NCBI GenBank assembly: GCA_037447655.1
Contig: JBBHKE010002321.1
Span: 1-23,399 of the forward strand
Reading direction: 5' to 3'
Source: Zygnema cylindricum
Lineage: Eukaryota > Streptophyta > Zygnematophyceae > Zygnematales > Zygnemataceae
DNA: 23,399 nt
The first letter of the stretch is position 1. Each line of letters begins with the position of its first letter. Position numbers and translations under genes: made by a program. The notes under the pieces are model-generated. The model was given only the letters and a program-made list of their open reading frames with translations. It was not told where the DNA came from and did no database searches. Below, in pieces: positions 1 through 14,200 of this stretch.

Positions 1-2260
1 TTTACACTCTTTCTCTTCTTGAAGAGCTTCGAAGCCGTGCCTGTCTACTCATAAATAGTTATGAAGTGCGAACACGATTTGCAGCTCGTACAGCTGGCAG
101 TACCGATTATGGTGGTAGCGTTCGAAATGGAGATCAGACGGTTGTTGATGACATGTCCAGGTTCATAAACTTGGTGGATCTTATACAACGTTTAGCTCAC
201 AGCATTTCGCGCCTGTATCAGGCAGGTCATTATGCTTATCAGGAGGGATTTGTTAGGGAATGGAGTCGATTAGAAGGTTTGGAAGAATGGGAAACTGAAT
301 TGAAGGATGGGCTGACTTGTTGGGAGAGGGGAGTTGCTGAAGCTCGGAGAACACATAGTTCTCTCAATTACTTTGATTCCAAGATGCTCACACATTTCTT
401 AAATTTGATGACAAGTGAAAATGACGCGGAAACTGAAACTTTTTGTTTAGAGTTACTTCAATGGGTGAAGGATTCAGCTACAATAGACCATGTGAGAGAA
501 ATGACGAAATCGGGAATAATGTCTGCGCACCGGAAAGCAATTTCCTCAGAAGTAATTTCTTTGAATGAGTGGTTGCTGACTTTGGGAGCTATTGGAGAAG
601 CACTGGAACCCATTATTTCTCCGTCTTCCTTGGAACAGTCGGAGGATTGTTGCTTTTCTGACATGGATAAGAAACGAAGGCAAGATGCTATTATACTCCT
701 TACTGCAGAAGATCGAAAACATGAAATGTTAGCAGTTATATCCTTGTTCCATGGACAAGGTTGGAACTTACAGGATGCTGGACCAGACGTACTTGTCTGC
801 CAGGAGTCAACCCCTTGGGAAGAAGTGCATTTGATTTTGTTACGGTGTTTTGAAGATCGGCGAAATGTTCGATTGTACTGTATACTTTTTGTGGAAAGGT
901 TGGCGTTTGATGTTCAACGCCTTCTTGTAGATACACTTGTAGATATGGTCTCAACAAATCCATGTACATGTTGCATGATTGCCGTTGTAGGCCTTGATGG
1001 TTGCCAGATTTTGCATTCTCTCTCACAAGAACTTGGCATAGTCGTGAATTTGGAAACTGGTTCCAATATGGACATCCAAAGGGACCTTCAGTCATCCACA
1101 GCAGAAATGACTGTGGTGGTTTCCGATCTTCCGGGAATGGGAAAGACCACATGGATCCACGACCACGCAGCAGCTTTGGTATGTTGCCTTGGTGCACGTT
1201 TTTTTTGTGTGTTTTTCAAGAGTTCTCAAATGCTATGGCTTTGAACACGGCAACGATCGTTGGGTTTTGTCACCTTCTTGTTACATACAATCTTATGTGA
1301 GCTTACATTCTGCTAAACAATATGATTGGTTTCATGAAGATTCGTCATCTCCTTAAAACCATTTTGATCTGTGTTAAGTTATTACTTCAGCATTTATCCT
1401 AAAGCATTTGATATTTACGTCACCTCTATTGTAAGCTTTGGTTTTGTCTATGGTTTAATAAGAAATTCTTTTCAACCTCTGCGCTCTTGATAGGATGGTA
1501 GGATGCTGCGATTTTCTTGGTGTCAAACTACATTTGCATTATTCGCGCTTTATCTTTTGTTTTGTATTTTAAAGAGCGTTTGACAACCTTAAATTTTAAC
1601 ATAATTTTGTTGAGGCTGATTATGTGAATATTTAATCGCAGAATTTGGATGTTGTTACAATCCCTATTTCTGGGGTCATTTCTCGACAACGTGTGCTTCG
1701 ACTTCTAAAGAACTTGAACCCCACATCGACCAGTCTTTTGCACCTAGATATAGGGCCTGTTAGCAATATAGACTACCTAAGCGTTCTTCTTTTTGAAATT
1801 TTAATTCTTAGGCGAGCCAAAGTTTCGGATGGTGTTTTATATCGCTTAGGCCATACACATATTGCTGTTGAAATTGCCAACAGTCTTGGAAACAGCATTT
1901 TAGATGGCCTCCCTGTATGTTCTTGGCTTAAATGTATAAATTTAGCCTGGAATTTGACACGGTTAAAAGTTAGTAATGAAGTGGACAGTGATATTCAGGT
2001 AGTATGCCACTATTTGGCTGCTATAAACGCCAACAATTTGGACATTTGTGATCTTTGCTTTACAACCTCTGGGAGAAATGTACAACTTCTTCCGGAAACC
2101 TTTTGTATGGAATTGCTACAGCAACATTTCATCACTCCAGCAGTTAATCGAGCACAATCAGACGAGCATTATGGGGCCGGGCACGGGCAAGGGATGTCAT
2201 TTTCATTGTTACATGTTTTTATTTCTCTGCTATCTTATCAACTTCGCATTCTATCCGGGA
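1..2260 (+). other. N-terminal part in window: AAA2 region with intact Walker A
   Basis: Exon 1 (to 1178) and the first half of exon 2 (from 1642) encode the region matching the stretch before and through AAA2 of animal RNF213. A P-loop, PGMGKTT, sits at residues 377-383 of the in-window protein (Lys codon 1143-1145), preceded by a hydrophobic strand (TVVVSDL). After the intron come VVTIPISG, then a LLHLDIGP strand and a LLFEILIL helix, which resemble the animal AAA2 segment where a hydrophobic HLD strand takes the Walker B place. The P-loop is more canonical than the GVGKS form I recall for human AAA2, so nucleotide binding is likely. The exon 1 donor is gtatgt at 1179 and the acceptor is atcgcag at 1641; both flanking codons are complete (phase 0). 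Confidence 0.75.
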
Positions 2261-5200
2261 ATTATTTCTTCTTGGTTAACACTTTGAGAGAAATCAGCAC
2301 CCGACCCGATATTCGTTCACTGTTGGTCACGGGCTTCATTGAAATGATCAGAGAGCTGACATTAAGGTCGACAAAGCCCTGGACTCATGAGCAACAGGAA
2401 AATTTACAAGCAAAGATGTCAATAGATGAAGATTTGATGGAGGCTAGGATGCAAGGAATGATTCGCTGGGCAGATTCTAATCATCTCCTTGTAATGTTTC
2501 ATCATGACGCGACATCAATTTTCGCTCTTTATCGACAACCATCCTGTGTGCCAAACAGTGTCCAGGATTTGATAATCTCACAATGCCTGCCATCGGAAAG
2601 GAAAGCCCTCAAGGACTTTTCAAAAATGCCTTCTGAAGAACTGTGGCAAGAAATTCACCAGATGTTTCATTCTGGTTTTCCAGGGCAAATGCCAAATTAT
2701 GCTTTCACAGCTGACAACATTTTAAAGATGGCCCTTATAGCTCTTCGAGTGAGAGCAAGCGTGCCTGTTCTTGTCATGGGAGAAACAGGCTGTGGGAAAA
2801 CAAGTCTGGTGAAGACATTGGCCACCATATCTGGTGTAGAATTTCATTCTATGTGTATGCATGCTGGGACGACTCATGAGTCTATATCATCATTCGTTCA
2901 AACTGCAAATACAGCTGCCAAAGAGCTGAACAAGAAGGTAAGACAACCTGTTTGCTTTTGAGCAAACTGAAGAAGCTTAGTAGCTCTATAGCTTGAAGGC
3001 TGATTTGATATTTTAGGAAGGTTTCTCCTGTCTGTCAAATAGTTTTCCCGAGTGATGTACATTTCTCCACCTGTGTTTTAAAAGGTTTACTGACATAGAA
3101 TTATCCAAACAGTCTCAACCCTTTGACAAAAGGCTTAGAACATGCTACACAAATTGTTAAAAAAATGTTTCGTGTCTCCATCACAGTATATTTTTTACCA
3201 GATTGTTTTTTGGCTCCTTAATGTTCGAACTACAATCTGTTGTGAGTGTCAGGTATGGGTGTTCCTTGATGAGATAAACACCTGCGATCATCTCGGCCTT
3301 ATCAAAGAGATTCTTTGTCGACATTCTCTTGAAGGGACACATCTGGATAAGGATTTGGTTGTACTTGCTGCTTGCAATCCATACCGATTAAGTGACTCTC
3401 CCAATGCAATCGCTGGGTTACAAATGGTAAATCTCAAATTTTCCCTTTAACTGCTTATAGTTACTTTGTTTCAGCCTCACTTTCCTCACTGTTTCATCAA
3501 CATTACCTTTTGTTGCTGTTTTTTCTTCTGTCCCATTCATGTATCAGAGTTGTTTCCTTCGCGTTTTATTTGCAGGAGAAATTCGGTTTAACAAAGTCTC
3601 GTTTGGCGTATCGTGTACACCCTCTTCCAGAGGCCATGCTCGATTTTGTTTGGGATTATGGTTTGCTCAGCCGTACTGATGAGCGAGCTTATATCGCAAC
3701 CATGGTTGGTTTGAACACTGAACACAAGTCTCTCCTCATAAACCTTCTGGCTGATTCACAAGAATTTACCAGACAAATTTATGGCGAGGCTAGTGTGAGC
3801 CTTCGAGATGTACAAAGGTGTCTTTCCCTTCGGGATTGGTTTGAAAAAGACCTGTGTCGTCGCCCCTTATTGCGTCAGAAACGACGGGAAAGAGAAGTTT
3901 CAGAGAGAGCGATGGTTCTTGCCTTTTCACATTGCTATTATGCACGACTAACTACACAGAAACATCGGGAGGAGTATGAGAAGCTTTACAAGCGTCGTAC
4001 AGAAAGCATACTTGATCGTTGGTCTTGTAAGAATCAATTCAAAGAAATTCTTCGTGAAGAGCAAAAGGATTTATTAAGGCGAATGGAGATGATTCCTGGA
4101 ACAGGTGTTAACTCATGCCTTTTGGAGACTGTGTTTGTGATGTTGGTGTGTATACTAAACCGACTCCCGATCTTTGTCATTGGAAAGCCAGGCTCGGGGA
4201 AGACACTGGCCTTACAACTGATATATAGGTAAGAAATCTTATATTTATTCTTGCTGTTACATAACAAAATCACAACTAAGACTTCTGCAAGTTGCCGGAT
4301 TAAAATGTATCATTTACATGCTCGTAAGGCTGTTTGTGCTTCTAATCCTTGACGAATTTGAGATGCAGAGTAAGATTAGAACAGTTTCAATGAGATCCTC
4401 ATGAATGTTGTTATTGAGGGAATTTTAAACGATGGAGAAGCTGTGATGTGTTGGTTTTAGTAACTTGCGAGGACGTGAATCCAAGGACATCTACTTCCAG
4501 AAGCTGCCGAAAATGTACATGCTACCTTACCAAGGTTCTGAATCATCAACATCTGAAGGGATTGTGAAGGTCAGTACTTATACAGCATGTGCTCTACTTT
4601 AAAAGGTTTTATCTTTCTCAGAATCAAACTGCGAGGAGATCTTAGCTGGGAATAAGAAGCGTCTCATTACATCTGTAGACGATTAGAGATCTATTTATCA
4701 AAAAAATTGCTTAAGATTGCACAGTTATGCTAATGCCACTTCAGAAGAACATATGACAGGTATTTGACAGGGCAAAGCGGTATGTGAGCCAGAACACTGG
4801 CGATGATTTAGTGGTTGTGGTGGTTCTGGATGAAGTTGGATTGGCAGAGGTCTCAGCAAATAATCCTCTCAAGGTGATTTTTTTCTCCTCTCTCTGCACC
4901 ATAATTTTTGGTTTTATCGGTATTTACATTAAATGCAGTCTGCAGGGGCTTACTTCATGTTCTTAGCTGTTATACTACGTATGCTTTTGTGAAATATGAC
5001 AGTTTTTTTTTCAATTATGCTCGAGAAGTTGTAGAAATTATGGCGATATGACCAGACTGTAGGAGTGTAAGTGATGTCTGTTCCATCTTTATTGTGGTAT
5101 CAATCATGCTACAAAAGATTTTGAAAGAGAAATGGCTCGTTTTTGTACAAAATTGAATTTTTATTTTCATTTATAAAAGCCTTGCTCCCTTCTTACAGGT

Positions 5201-8200
5201 TGGGGATTTTTCTGGGAAAAATACGTTTGTGTAATCTGTTTTTTGCTACTTATTTGATTTTGTTGCCGCAATTTCAGGCTTGCTGAACGGATGGTTTTTC
5301 ATGGTGTTAATTAGGAAGACATCGATTTCATCAAAATTCATTTGTACAGATAGTCTTCTTTAGACATATTGGTTGTTGTTTTGGTAATTTTACGAGCGAA
5401 CAAAACTAACAAAGATATTGCCTGAGTGCCAGGTATTACACACTTTACTCGAACCAGATGTTCATGAAGTCGCTGTTGTTGGTATCAGCAATTGGGCTTT
5501 GGACGCTGCAAAAATGAATCGAGCCATTCATTTATCACAACCTGATCCTACACCTGAAGATTTGTTGGAAACTAGCAAGGCAATTATTGGAAGTTTTGGC
5601 TTATCTTTTTATACAATGCCGGAATCTTTTAAAGAGACAATAAGGCATTTATGCCAGGCTTATAGTGAGTATTCTGTGAAACAGTCACGGAAACACTTCC
5701 ATGGATTACGAGATTTCTATGCTCTCATAAGGTCTCTAAAAGATTCTTATTTAGAGGATAACGCTGGCCAAAAGCGTCTTCTCTACACGGCCCTGACAAG
5801 AAATTTCGGAGGTTCCCCTGATGATCACTCAAAATTGGGATTGTTTTTCAAGAATGACGTTAAAAGCTTTTCTGCTGATGAAATCCTGTTGGAAACTCCA
5901 CCGGTTCTTGATTTAATAAGGGCCAATATCAATGACCGACATGCCCGGCACCTTCTATTAATCACTCGGGTTTGTTCTTTGATTTTCTTCCAGCTTTATA
6001 GCACTTCGATGCTTTATGCTTGCAATCGGAGTTTCTGTCAGCCTAGTTTTCTTGAAAATCTGCAATTATTTGGTTAATTTTGTTGATTTCGCTGTTTTGT
6101 TGATTTGGAACTAGTCAATTGTTGTCTTCCACATGTGTTGGTTTTTCTTGTGAGCAATAGTCAACCTGTCGTACGATGTTTTTATCTCTTTGTAACCATT
6201 CTTATCCAAAAGCTTAGAAGCCTCTCTTCTTCGACAATTCTTGTATTGTGTCTGGCATTTTCTCTGAGCAATATGTAATCTGTCTGAAATTTTGCCTTCC
6301 CTTGCCAAGCATGTTAATTCTTCAACCTTTAGAAGCCTGTGTCTTTTTGCAGGGAAGTTCAGGAGCTGGAATCATGGATTATTTTTTTGAAAAACAACAT
6401 GGTTTAGTCACAATTTTTGGTAGTCAATACAGAGATGATTGTTCGGACGACTACAGCTATACACTTTTAAGTGCCATCATTCTCCACATGGAAGCTGGAA
6501 GGTAAGAGATATTTTCACCATTATTTTTGATTAAAACAGGGTGATGATAAGTTCATCATTAGCATCATCTGAAGGACAAAATACTAATTTGGTTGGATAT
6601 TAATACACCTAAATTATGGCAATAATATCGAAACAGCCGGAGCAAATTTCTGTACAGGGTTCATAAATTTAAAACCGTTCTATCTGACTCTGCCTCAGAA
6701 AAGAAAGAATTATATAGTTTCACGATACAATGTGGTTGGCAATTCCTTCACATTTTCTGGTAAATTTTGTTCGCCATAAACTTTTTGCTGTTCTGGACCA
6801 CTACAGTTATTCTTACACGATACAAGGTTCTGTCAATGTGTCTTTTTGGTTGTGTTGAACACATTTTTACCTTTTTAAGTTGTATTGCTTCATCTCATTG
6901 GATGTATTTTGGCTATCAGTTCACCTTTATGATTCAGAGTTGCAATTGATTGACCAGTTTGTTGGTAACCATATGTATTAGCATAATTTCAGATGGCAAA
7001 TTTGCAGTTTCCGGCTATTATTGAGCTGTAAATCGTATTTGCATGCATGAAGAAAATCATTTTTTGGCAACAAGGAAATGCCCATTCATGAGTGGTTTTT
7101 ATTTTTGGAGTTTTAACAGATTTTTTATTTTATGATGGCAGATTGGTATTGCTTCGAAATCTGAAGCAAATTTGGACGTCATTATATGACATGCTCAACC
7201 AGCATTACACAGTTGTGGGTGGACGTAGCAATTGCCGAATTGCTTTAGGCCCACATAGTAATCCTATGTGTTTTGTTCACGAAAATTTCCGTTGTGTGGT
7301 TACTGTCGATGAAACCAATTTAGCAGATTTGGACCCTCCTTTTGTAAACAGGTTCGAGAAGCAGGTATAAAGTCAAACCATGTGGATCTGCTGTACAGTG
7401 AGCTGATATGTTCTTCTCATCACTAGAAATTGTCACTACTTCACTTATTTCGTGGACTAAATCTACGGCCCACTATTTCTCGATTAACTTACGTTCACGT
7501 CATTGAGGTGATATGTGGAAAATAATACACGATTTGGCATAAGTCATGTTGTTAACGTCATTTTTTATTTTTTTTTTGCCATTGAAGGTATCAATGCTGT
7601 TGAGGCTATTGTGATTCCCCTAGAAAACTCAATAAAGTAAAGCTAGGAGAACCAAAAGGTTCATGGTTGTAGGTTCATGGTTCCTGGTTGTTGGTTCTTG
7701 CAGGTGCTCACTTACGAGTCACTTTTAACCAAAGAAGAAAAGACTTCTGTTGAACAGTTGGCAGACTGGGTCAAAGATGCCACAAGTATCGTGAAAAGTC
7801 AAAGTGATTTCACTGAGCAGGTTTCAATTTGCTTCACGACAGCAGATACTTTCAGTGGCTTTAACCAAGATACTTTACCGTCCTTGGTGGCTTTGGTATC
7901 ACGCCAGGGCGTTGCCCCTGAAATTTTTCTTTTAAGGTGAGGGAAATTGTTGTAAAGTTGTTTGAAGCTTTTTCTGATTGCATGGCACGCTTGTATTGCA
8001 TAACCGGAAAAGTTTGATTTTTTAATGATGATTTTTGTAAGCAGGTGCCAAGAATTGCTTCTGAAAACAGCTTCAGCTGATGGGATTATCCGAACTATGT
8101 CTTCCCGACTATCTCAAGAGGACTCTAATCGCATAGTGAGCGAATATCTCGCCAACGAAGAGGCACTTAATCTGCCCACTTTTTTGAGGACACAAGTGAG

Positions 8201-11200
8201 TATTGCATGTATATTTTTATTCTTTTCAGTTTGATATTTGTCTGGGATATTTTGAACCTGTTTCTGAGTAGTGCTGCAGGGTATGAGCTTATAAGAAATT
8301 GTGGCTTATGTGGCTTATATTTTCACCCACAAATTCTTATATTTTGTTTTACCCAGATGGATCGGACACCAAATAATCGAATAAAAGCAGTTATCTTCAC
8401 TAAATCAAGCCTTCGGTGTCATTTTCCATCTCTCCTTTCAGACTGTGGTTCAATTCAGGTGTGTCCTTCACCAACAAATCAAGTATTGCCTTCTTGCCTG
8501 GCTTCCAAAACATGCTTATCATCCTTATTTTGGATTGTCACATAAACGATTTAGCTGACGAACATTTTAGAAATATGGGTTATTGTGGATAGTACCATAT
8601 CTGAAACATCGCGCATCAAATTGAGTGGTGGACTCGCATCCTCGTCATGATCAATGGACTTTCCAGAAACTTCTTAGATTAGTTTTGGCGCTATATAGTT
8701 TTAGTTGAAGGTTCCATTGACTCCAGGATCATCAATAGCATGTGAATACCAGCAGGTTTAATGTCTAGTTCAACCATCTTTCAGCTTCCGAGGTAGATCT
8801 TTTCTCCAGATATGTCATTCGGTGTTCGATAATTTGAGCAACAAAATTTGTACAGATCAAATTTCAGTTTGGTACCTTATTTGTTTCTTTGTTTACATGT
8901 TTCACTCCAACACGTAATGGTAGAGCAGAAAACAAGGAGATAGGTTGGAAGTCTGAGGCATTAGGAAACAAGTTTGGATTGAGATTGAGGAGGGGTTAGA
9001 GATGTATTGTCCACCATAATTTTGTGGACGGGCTTATAGTGTGGATACTATGTCTATACGAAATTGGGCCGTAAAAATTGTCTAGCCCATACACTTTTAA
9101 CTTTTTTTGCTCTTCACCATAATTGACCTCTAAAGTTGAGTGCCGCAGATAATTTGCAGTGACAGGTGTGTGGAGCATATGATGTGTCAGGGCGTAATAT
9201 ATTGGGATTTATGAATGGCAGGTTGAGCATTTGGGCAGTTTCACCTCCGAAAAGCAATTACAGAACTGTGTCCAAAACTTCTTCTTTGGGCCCAACTCAA
9301 GCAATTTAGATTTTCTGGTGCTGCGGGTGCACGCTGCAACTGACTTAGCCCATCTTTCCCATGCGAAATTTGTTATGGATGAGACATGTCGCAGTTATGA
9401 AGAACTTGAGATAGATGGTCAAAAGACTAAGGTAAATTGCTCCACCATTTTATCAGCACTAGTGTGGTCCACATTTTTTTGCAAACTGAGTCTTTGGTGA
9501 AGTTCTTAAGGTGATAGGTGATATTGTTTAGCTCAACCTATGAGTTAGTGAAGGGTGCACTTGATTTGAAAGAATTGTATAGACATTAACGGCCTTGGCA
9601 TTATAAACCTGTTTTTGTTTTTGAAAGGCACTCGAATGTCCACGAGCGGTGCCTTTTGGCTGCTGCAATAAATTTGTAGAGATAAACTCAGTCATATATT
9701 CCTAGGTATTTCTGCTTAAGGAAATTGGAAATTCTGTATATGGATCTTGGAGGGCCTGTTTTCATATCAGGATCTGTTTTTCTGTTTGTCAGAAAATTTT
9801 AATGGAACGCTAATACTTGTTTTTTGAGGATATTGCGCAGCATATGCTTCTGATTATTCACCAAAGCGGGAAATCACAGAAGGATACGGCGATGGGGTTT
9901 GATTTTTTGTGTGGATGGGAGTTGCTGGCTTTGGACAATCTGGAACCTTCGGTTTCTCCTATTGGGTGAGAAAACAAATGCACGTAGAGAAGAACACCTC
10001 CACCTTTGTGCTAAATATATTAGTTTAGCACCATATTTTTTGAATGATGATTCTAAATTTCCTCAATTTGTCGGATCTCTTCAGCAAAACTATCAAAAAT
10101 TGCTAAATTTGTAAGGATCTCTTGTGCCCTGCAGAAAATTCCTGAACAAATCTGTATCTGAAGTCATCAACAGTGGAGTATATCCATTCGCTGAACGCTT
10201 ACCTCTGTTGCTCACTTGGGCCCTCATGTGCCTAAAATTTCCATCTCCAATAAATTCTGCTTCCTATATTCAGAAAACTGTTCATGATGTTTGCCATGAT
10301 TCCTATCTAGTGGAGGGACTTCGACAAAAAATCAGCCGAAGTCTGAATGGAACCATACCGCTCGATTGGCAAATTCTGGTTGCCTGTAGTCAACACCGAC
10401 TTACTTTGGCGGGTAGTCTACATAACGCTTTTATTGCGTTCATTGACGAAAAGGTGAAGTGTTTCTTGGCAAAGTTGATGTTCGTCGTGGAGGGTAACTC
10501 GCCATTTATAGATTACTTTGAAATGGATTCCACGAAACAGGAAGTGTGGCGTGATGTTGTTTTCAGTTCTCACTTGTTAAACACTTCCACTATTTCCGAG
10601 CCCCGTTATCCGTCTGGCTACAAATTAAAACACTATGCGAAAACAAGACTTCCTTTCAGCAGTCATTTTGCTCGTGCGGTTGATCAGTCTTTCAAGGATT
10701 TGTACCTGGAGGAGGTCTCAAACCTCCAAAGCAACTTCCACAATCGCCATGAAGTTGGCGATTTGGAGATCAAAATGAGTCAGTCCTTACAACTTCGGAG
10801 GAAATATCAGGAAAACATCGACGCATTGGAAACTTCCCCTCTTGGGAAAATCGCAGGCTGCGTAAAGGATGACTTGGCAGCATATGCTCACGATTTGGCT
10901 GCAGCCGTCGCAGTGCGGAATGGTTTCCATGTAGAGAAGGTGGAGGATTTGCATGCATGGGAATGGGTTTTATTAGAAAATGTGTTTGATTCAGAAGGTA
11001 TACTCAATGTTGTTAATCTCCATGCAACAATGTGGGAGCGTGAACAGGATATTGTAGCACAAGTCCAGCTAGCATTGAATAGCCTGCCACAACACACAAT
11101 TACCACTCAACTGGAAGGTTGTCTAGCTCGTGTAACTCAAGAAAATGAGACAGTGGTGACTGAAAATGTACAGATGTCGTATCTTCATCGCTTTACCCTT

Positions 11201-14200
11201 CTCTGTTGTGAGGCTCTATGGCCTATCCCAGAAAGGCTAAGTGAAGTAGGATTGAAAGGCTGGGTGGAGGAGGCAAACATGTTACTCTCACTGACTCAAT
11301 TTTCTGGTAAATACTCCATTGTTCTGGCACTGGAAACTCTTCAGAGCATAGCAACATCGTTGTTGGAAAACGACAGAAGTGGGAACGAGTCCTTTATCGA
11401 ATTAGCTTGTTGGGCAGCAAATAAAGGTGGGAGGATCTCTATAAGTGATCTCTATGAGAAATTGCTGGGCGCGACTTTCAGAGGAGAAACAGGATTGGAA
11501 AGTATCGTGGTTTTTGATGTTTCGAAAGCAGTCCTTTGTACTTTCCTTGAGAACAGTCTAGCTTGCTGTGATGACTTGGAACATTTTCAGAAAGTGGTCT
11601 TATGTGCCTTCTCTATTAAATCACCTTCTTGTCAGTTACTTCCTGTTTTGGATGCTCTCTTGAGAACAAATCGATGGAGAGAGGGTGCTCCTGTAACTGG
11701 AAAAGTTGGGCAACTTGATTTGAAGGAGGAGATGAAATTGTTTTTTAAACAATTGTTTAGAGAAGGACAAAATAATAATGCTGTTGATCTAGGACCATGG
11801 CAGGTCCCAAATGATACAGTTGTACTGTTTAGTGACATGTTGCATACAAATTTCTGTCCACCAGTTGCTCCTGAATTGTTACGCGGTAAGAACAGTGAGA
11901 TGTGGGAGTTCTCTGAGTTTTGCGATTTTCTTAAAGAGGCAATTTCTCAAGCCCAGGAAGTAAATGAAGTATTATCATTACGTACATTGTGTTCGATGGC
12001 GCTCCTAAAGTCTACTGTCAAGGCAGTCTCATGTGCAATATCACAAGTTGGGGATAATGAACCGAATTCTATTCATCCGGAGGTCTTAGCTTTACTGAAA
12101 AGCTTTGGAGGAGGAGGATTTGTAACAGCCAAGTATTTGAAGCTTCTCCTTTTGAAAGAACTCCGTTTTCAGCATAATCTATCTCTTCTCGAAGTTCGGC
12201 GACTTTGTAATCAAGAGATTATTGATTCCGTAACCATCTGTCCAGAAGTGGCGTCCAATACCGTGGAATTTAACCCTTTTGAATCGGACAGCGAGGATTA
12301 CAAAGCAGCTGATAAAGCCTTGGGTCTTTTGATACAACGAAGAGACGATACTCTCATGAGGTCTTATTTTCAGGTTTTGGAAGAAAACATTCAAGCTTAC
12401 CCCTTTGCCCTCATGTGTGTCATTGCATCTCGTCTATGGCTTATAAAATCCCAACGGCCCCTCGATGAAGGAGAGCAGCATGCGTGTGATTGGCTCAAGT
12501 CTAAAGCTTTAGATTTTCCATTTTGGCCATCCTACTGTGGGAAAATCATATCTTCAATCGCAAACAATAGTTTTCCGGCTGGGAATTTATTAGAGTTGCG
12601 ACAAGATGTACCGACAAATGAATTCTATATGAAAGCAATTAGTTTACACCTCCTGATTACCTTGTCGTGCCTTCCATCCCGTTCGCCGTTCCTCTGTTAT
12701 ATGACTCTCGAGCCAGAAATTGTTGCGAGCTTTTTTATTGCTGCCCCAAGTGACGAAACGACAGTATTGATAAATGCTGTTCAAGGAGGAACTCGGTGGC
12801 GTTGTAATGGTTGTGGTTGTTACTTTGTTGTCGCAAATTGTGGGTGGGCAACAGAACAAGCAAATTGCCCCGACTGTAAAGGAGAAATTGCAGATGGTCG
12901 TGGTAGCCATGGACCAGTAGCTGGGGCTACCAAAGTAGATACAGCGCCTCAGACTCACTTTTCTGCAAATGATCAACCAGGTACAGCTAGTGTAGCATCA
13001 AATCTTTGCTGTATGTTTATTGCTTTATTCTGATCGCTTTACAATATTAGAAATGGCGTTGGCAGAAACATACATCGAACTTTGAACTATGTCGAACTTC
13101 AAATTGTAAATGCAAGCTTCAAGAGAATTTTTCTTTCGACTTTGATTTCAAGGCTGTAATTGTCACAGTAAGTTTGCAATCAGGTTCTTTATTCGCGATG
13201 GGTTGTAAATTGGAGGCCAAACCTAGTACCATTGCATTTTATCCTTTTTCTTGTTGCCTTTTCCCAATTCCATTTTTTGGAGTTTAACAATAAAGAACCG
13301 TCTTTCTCTCTCTTCAGGATATCTGCCCGATCAACTCTCCAGGGAGTTCAACCATACAGTTCGCAACTTACCTCCTCTCGTTTATCGTCTACTTCACCTT
13401 ATATCCAGAGCTGCCTTGCTTTTCGGTTTTTCGGTTTGCGAAAAGGAGCATATCCCTGTGAGGCTTTCAGGACTACCAATAACACCTAGAGAAGCTTCTT
13501 TGACTTTGACGAATATTGTTTACGAAGACTTCGACGCTTTAAACCACTTGCTGGGACAGGGAAACGAAATTACTTGTCTTTTACTGGATTATCTTTTGCC
13601 ATTCCTTGCGGATTTGCCTTCGCCCGGCCTTTTTCAAACTTCTGATCAAAGAATGCAATGGGAAATGGGCTTCAGTGAGATGTGTGCAAGGAGAATTTTG
13701 ATAAATTCGAGAGGCGTTGCTTTGGCACATAAAGACAGGCTCCTTCAAAATAGCAAAATGAGAGAGTTCGAGAGGCTACTGGTAGAAACTGATGTTGATC
13801 CTAATAGACCTTTTGTTGCAAACCTTTTGCGATATACCATCGAACCCAGTTTAGAAAAATTGCAGATAGACATCTTTTCGGGCCGCCCTGGCATGGGGTG
13901 CCCTTTTTTGAAAGTTTTTTTTAATCATAAAGAAAATTTGGGAAAAATTCAACAGATTATACCGTTGGTGGAATGGGCAAAAGTTCTTCATTCCCGATTG
14001 TCGCACAGTTTGACGAGACTGAAAGCTGTTCAAATGACAGTTTTTGAGTTCCTTAGGAAATCAGCTGACAGGTATATATCATATCATATCATGACCTTTT
14101 TCCAAACTTATATTTCTACTGAAATGGTGGTGTTTTTAATTTCTTGATAATATGAACCCAGAAAAATATTGTAAGGCTAGTTTTTTGTTTCCTTCTGAGA

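Noticed and set aside
7640-7703. Repeated GGTTCATGGTT words before the acceptor at 7703 as a regulatory element
   Set aside because: Short, imperfect and part of the pyrimidine-rich 3' end of an intron; nothing distinguishes it from local sequence drift.
10124-13033. The 2.9-kb open frame as a stand-alone intronless gene
   Set aside because: Its upstream and downstream neighbours continue the same RNF213 protein through phase-compatible splice sites, and its apparent start and end are intronic read-through.
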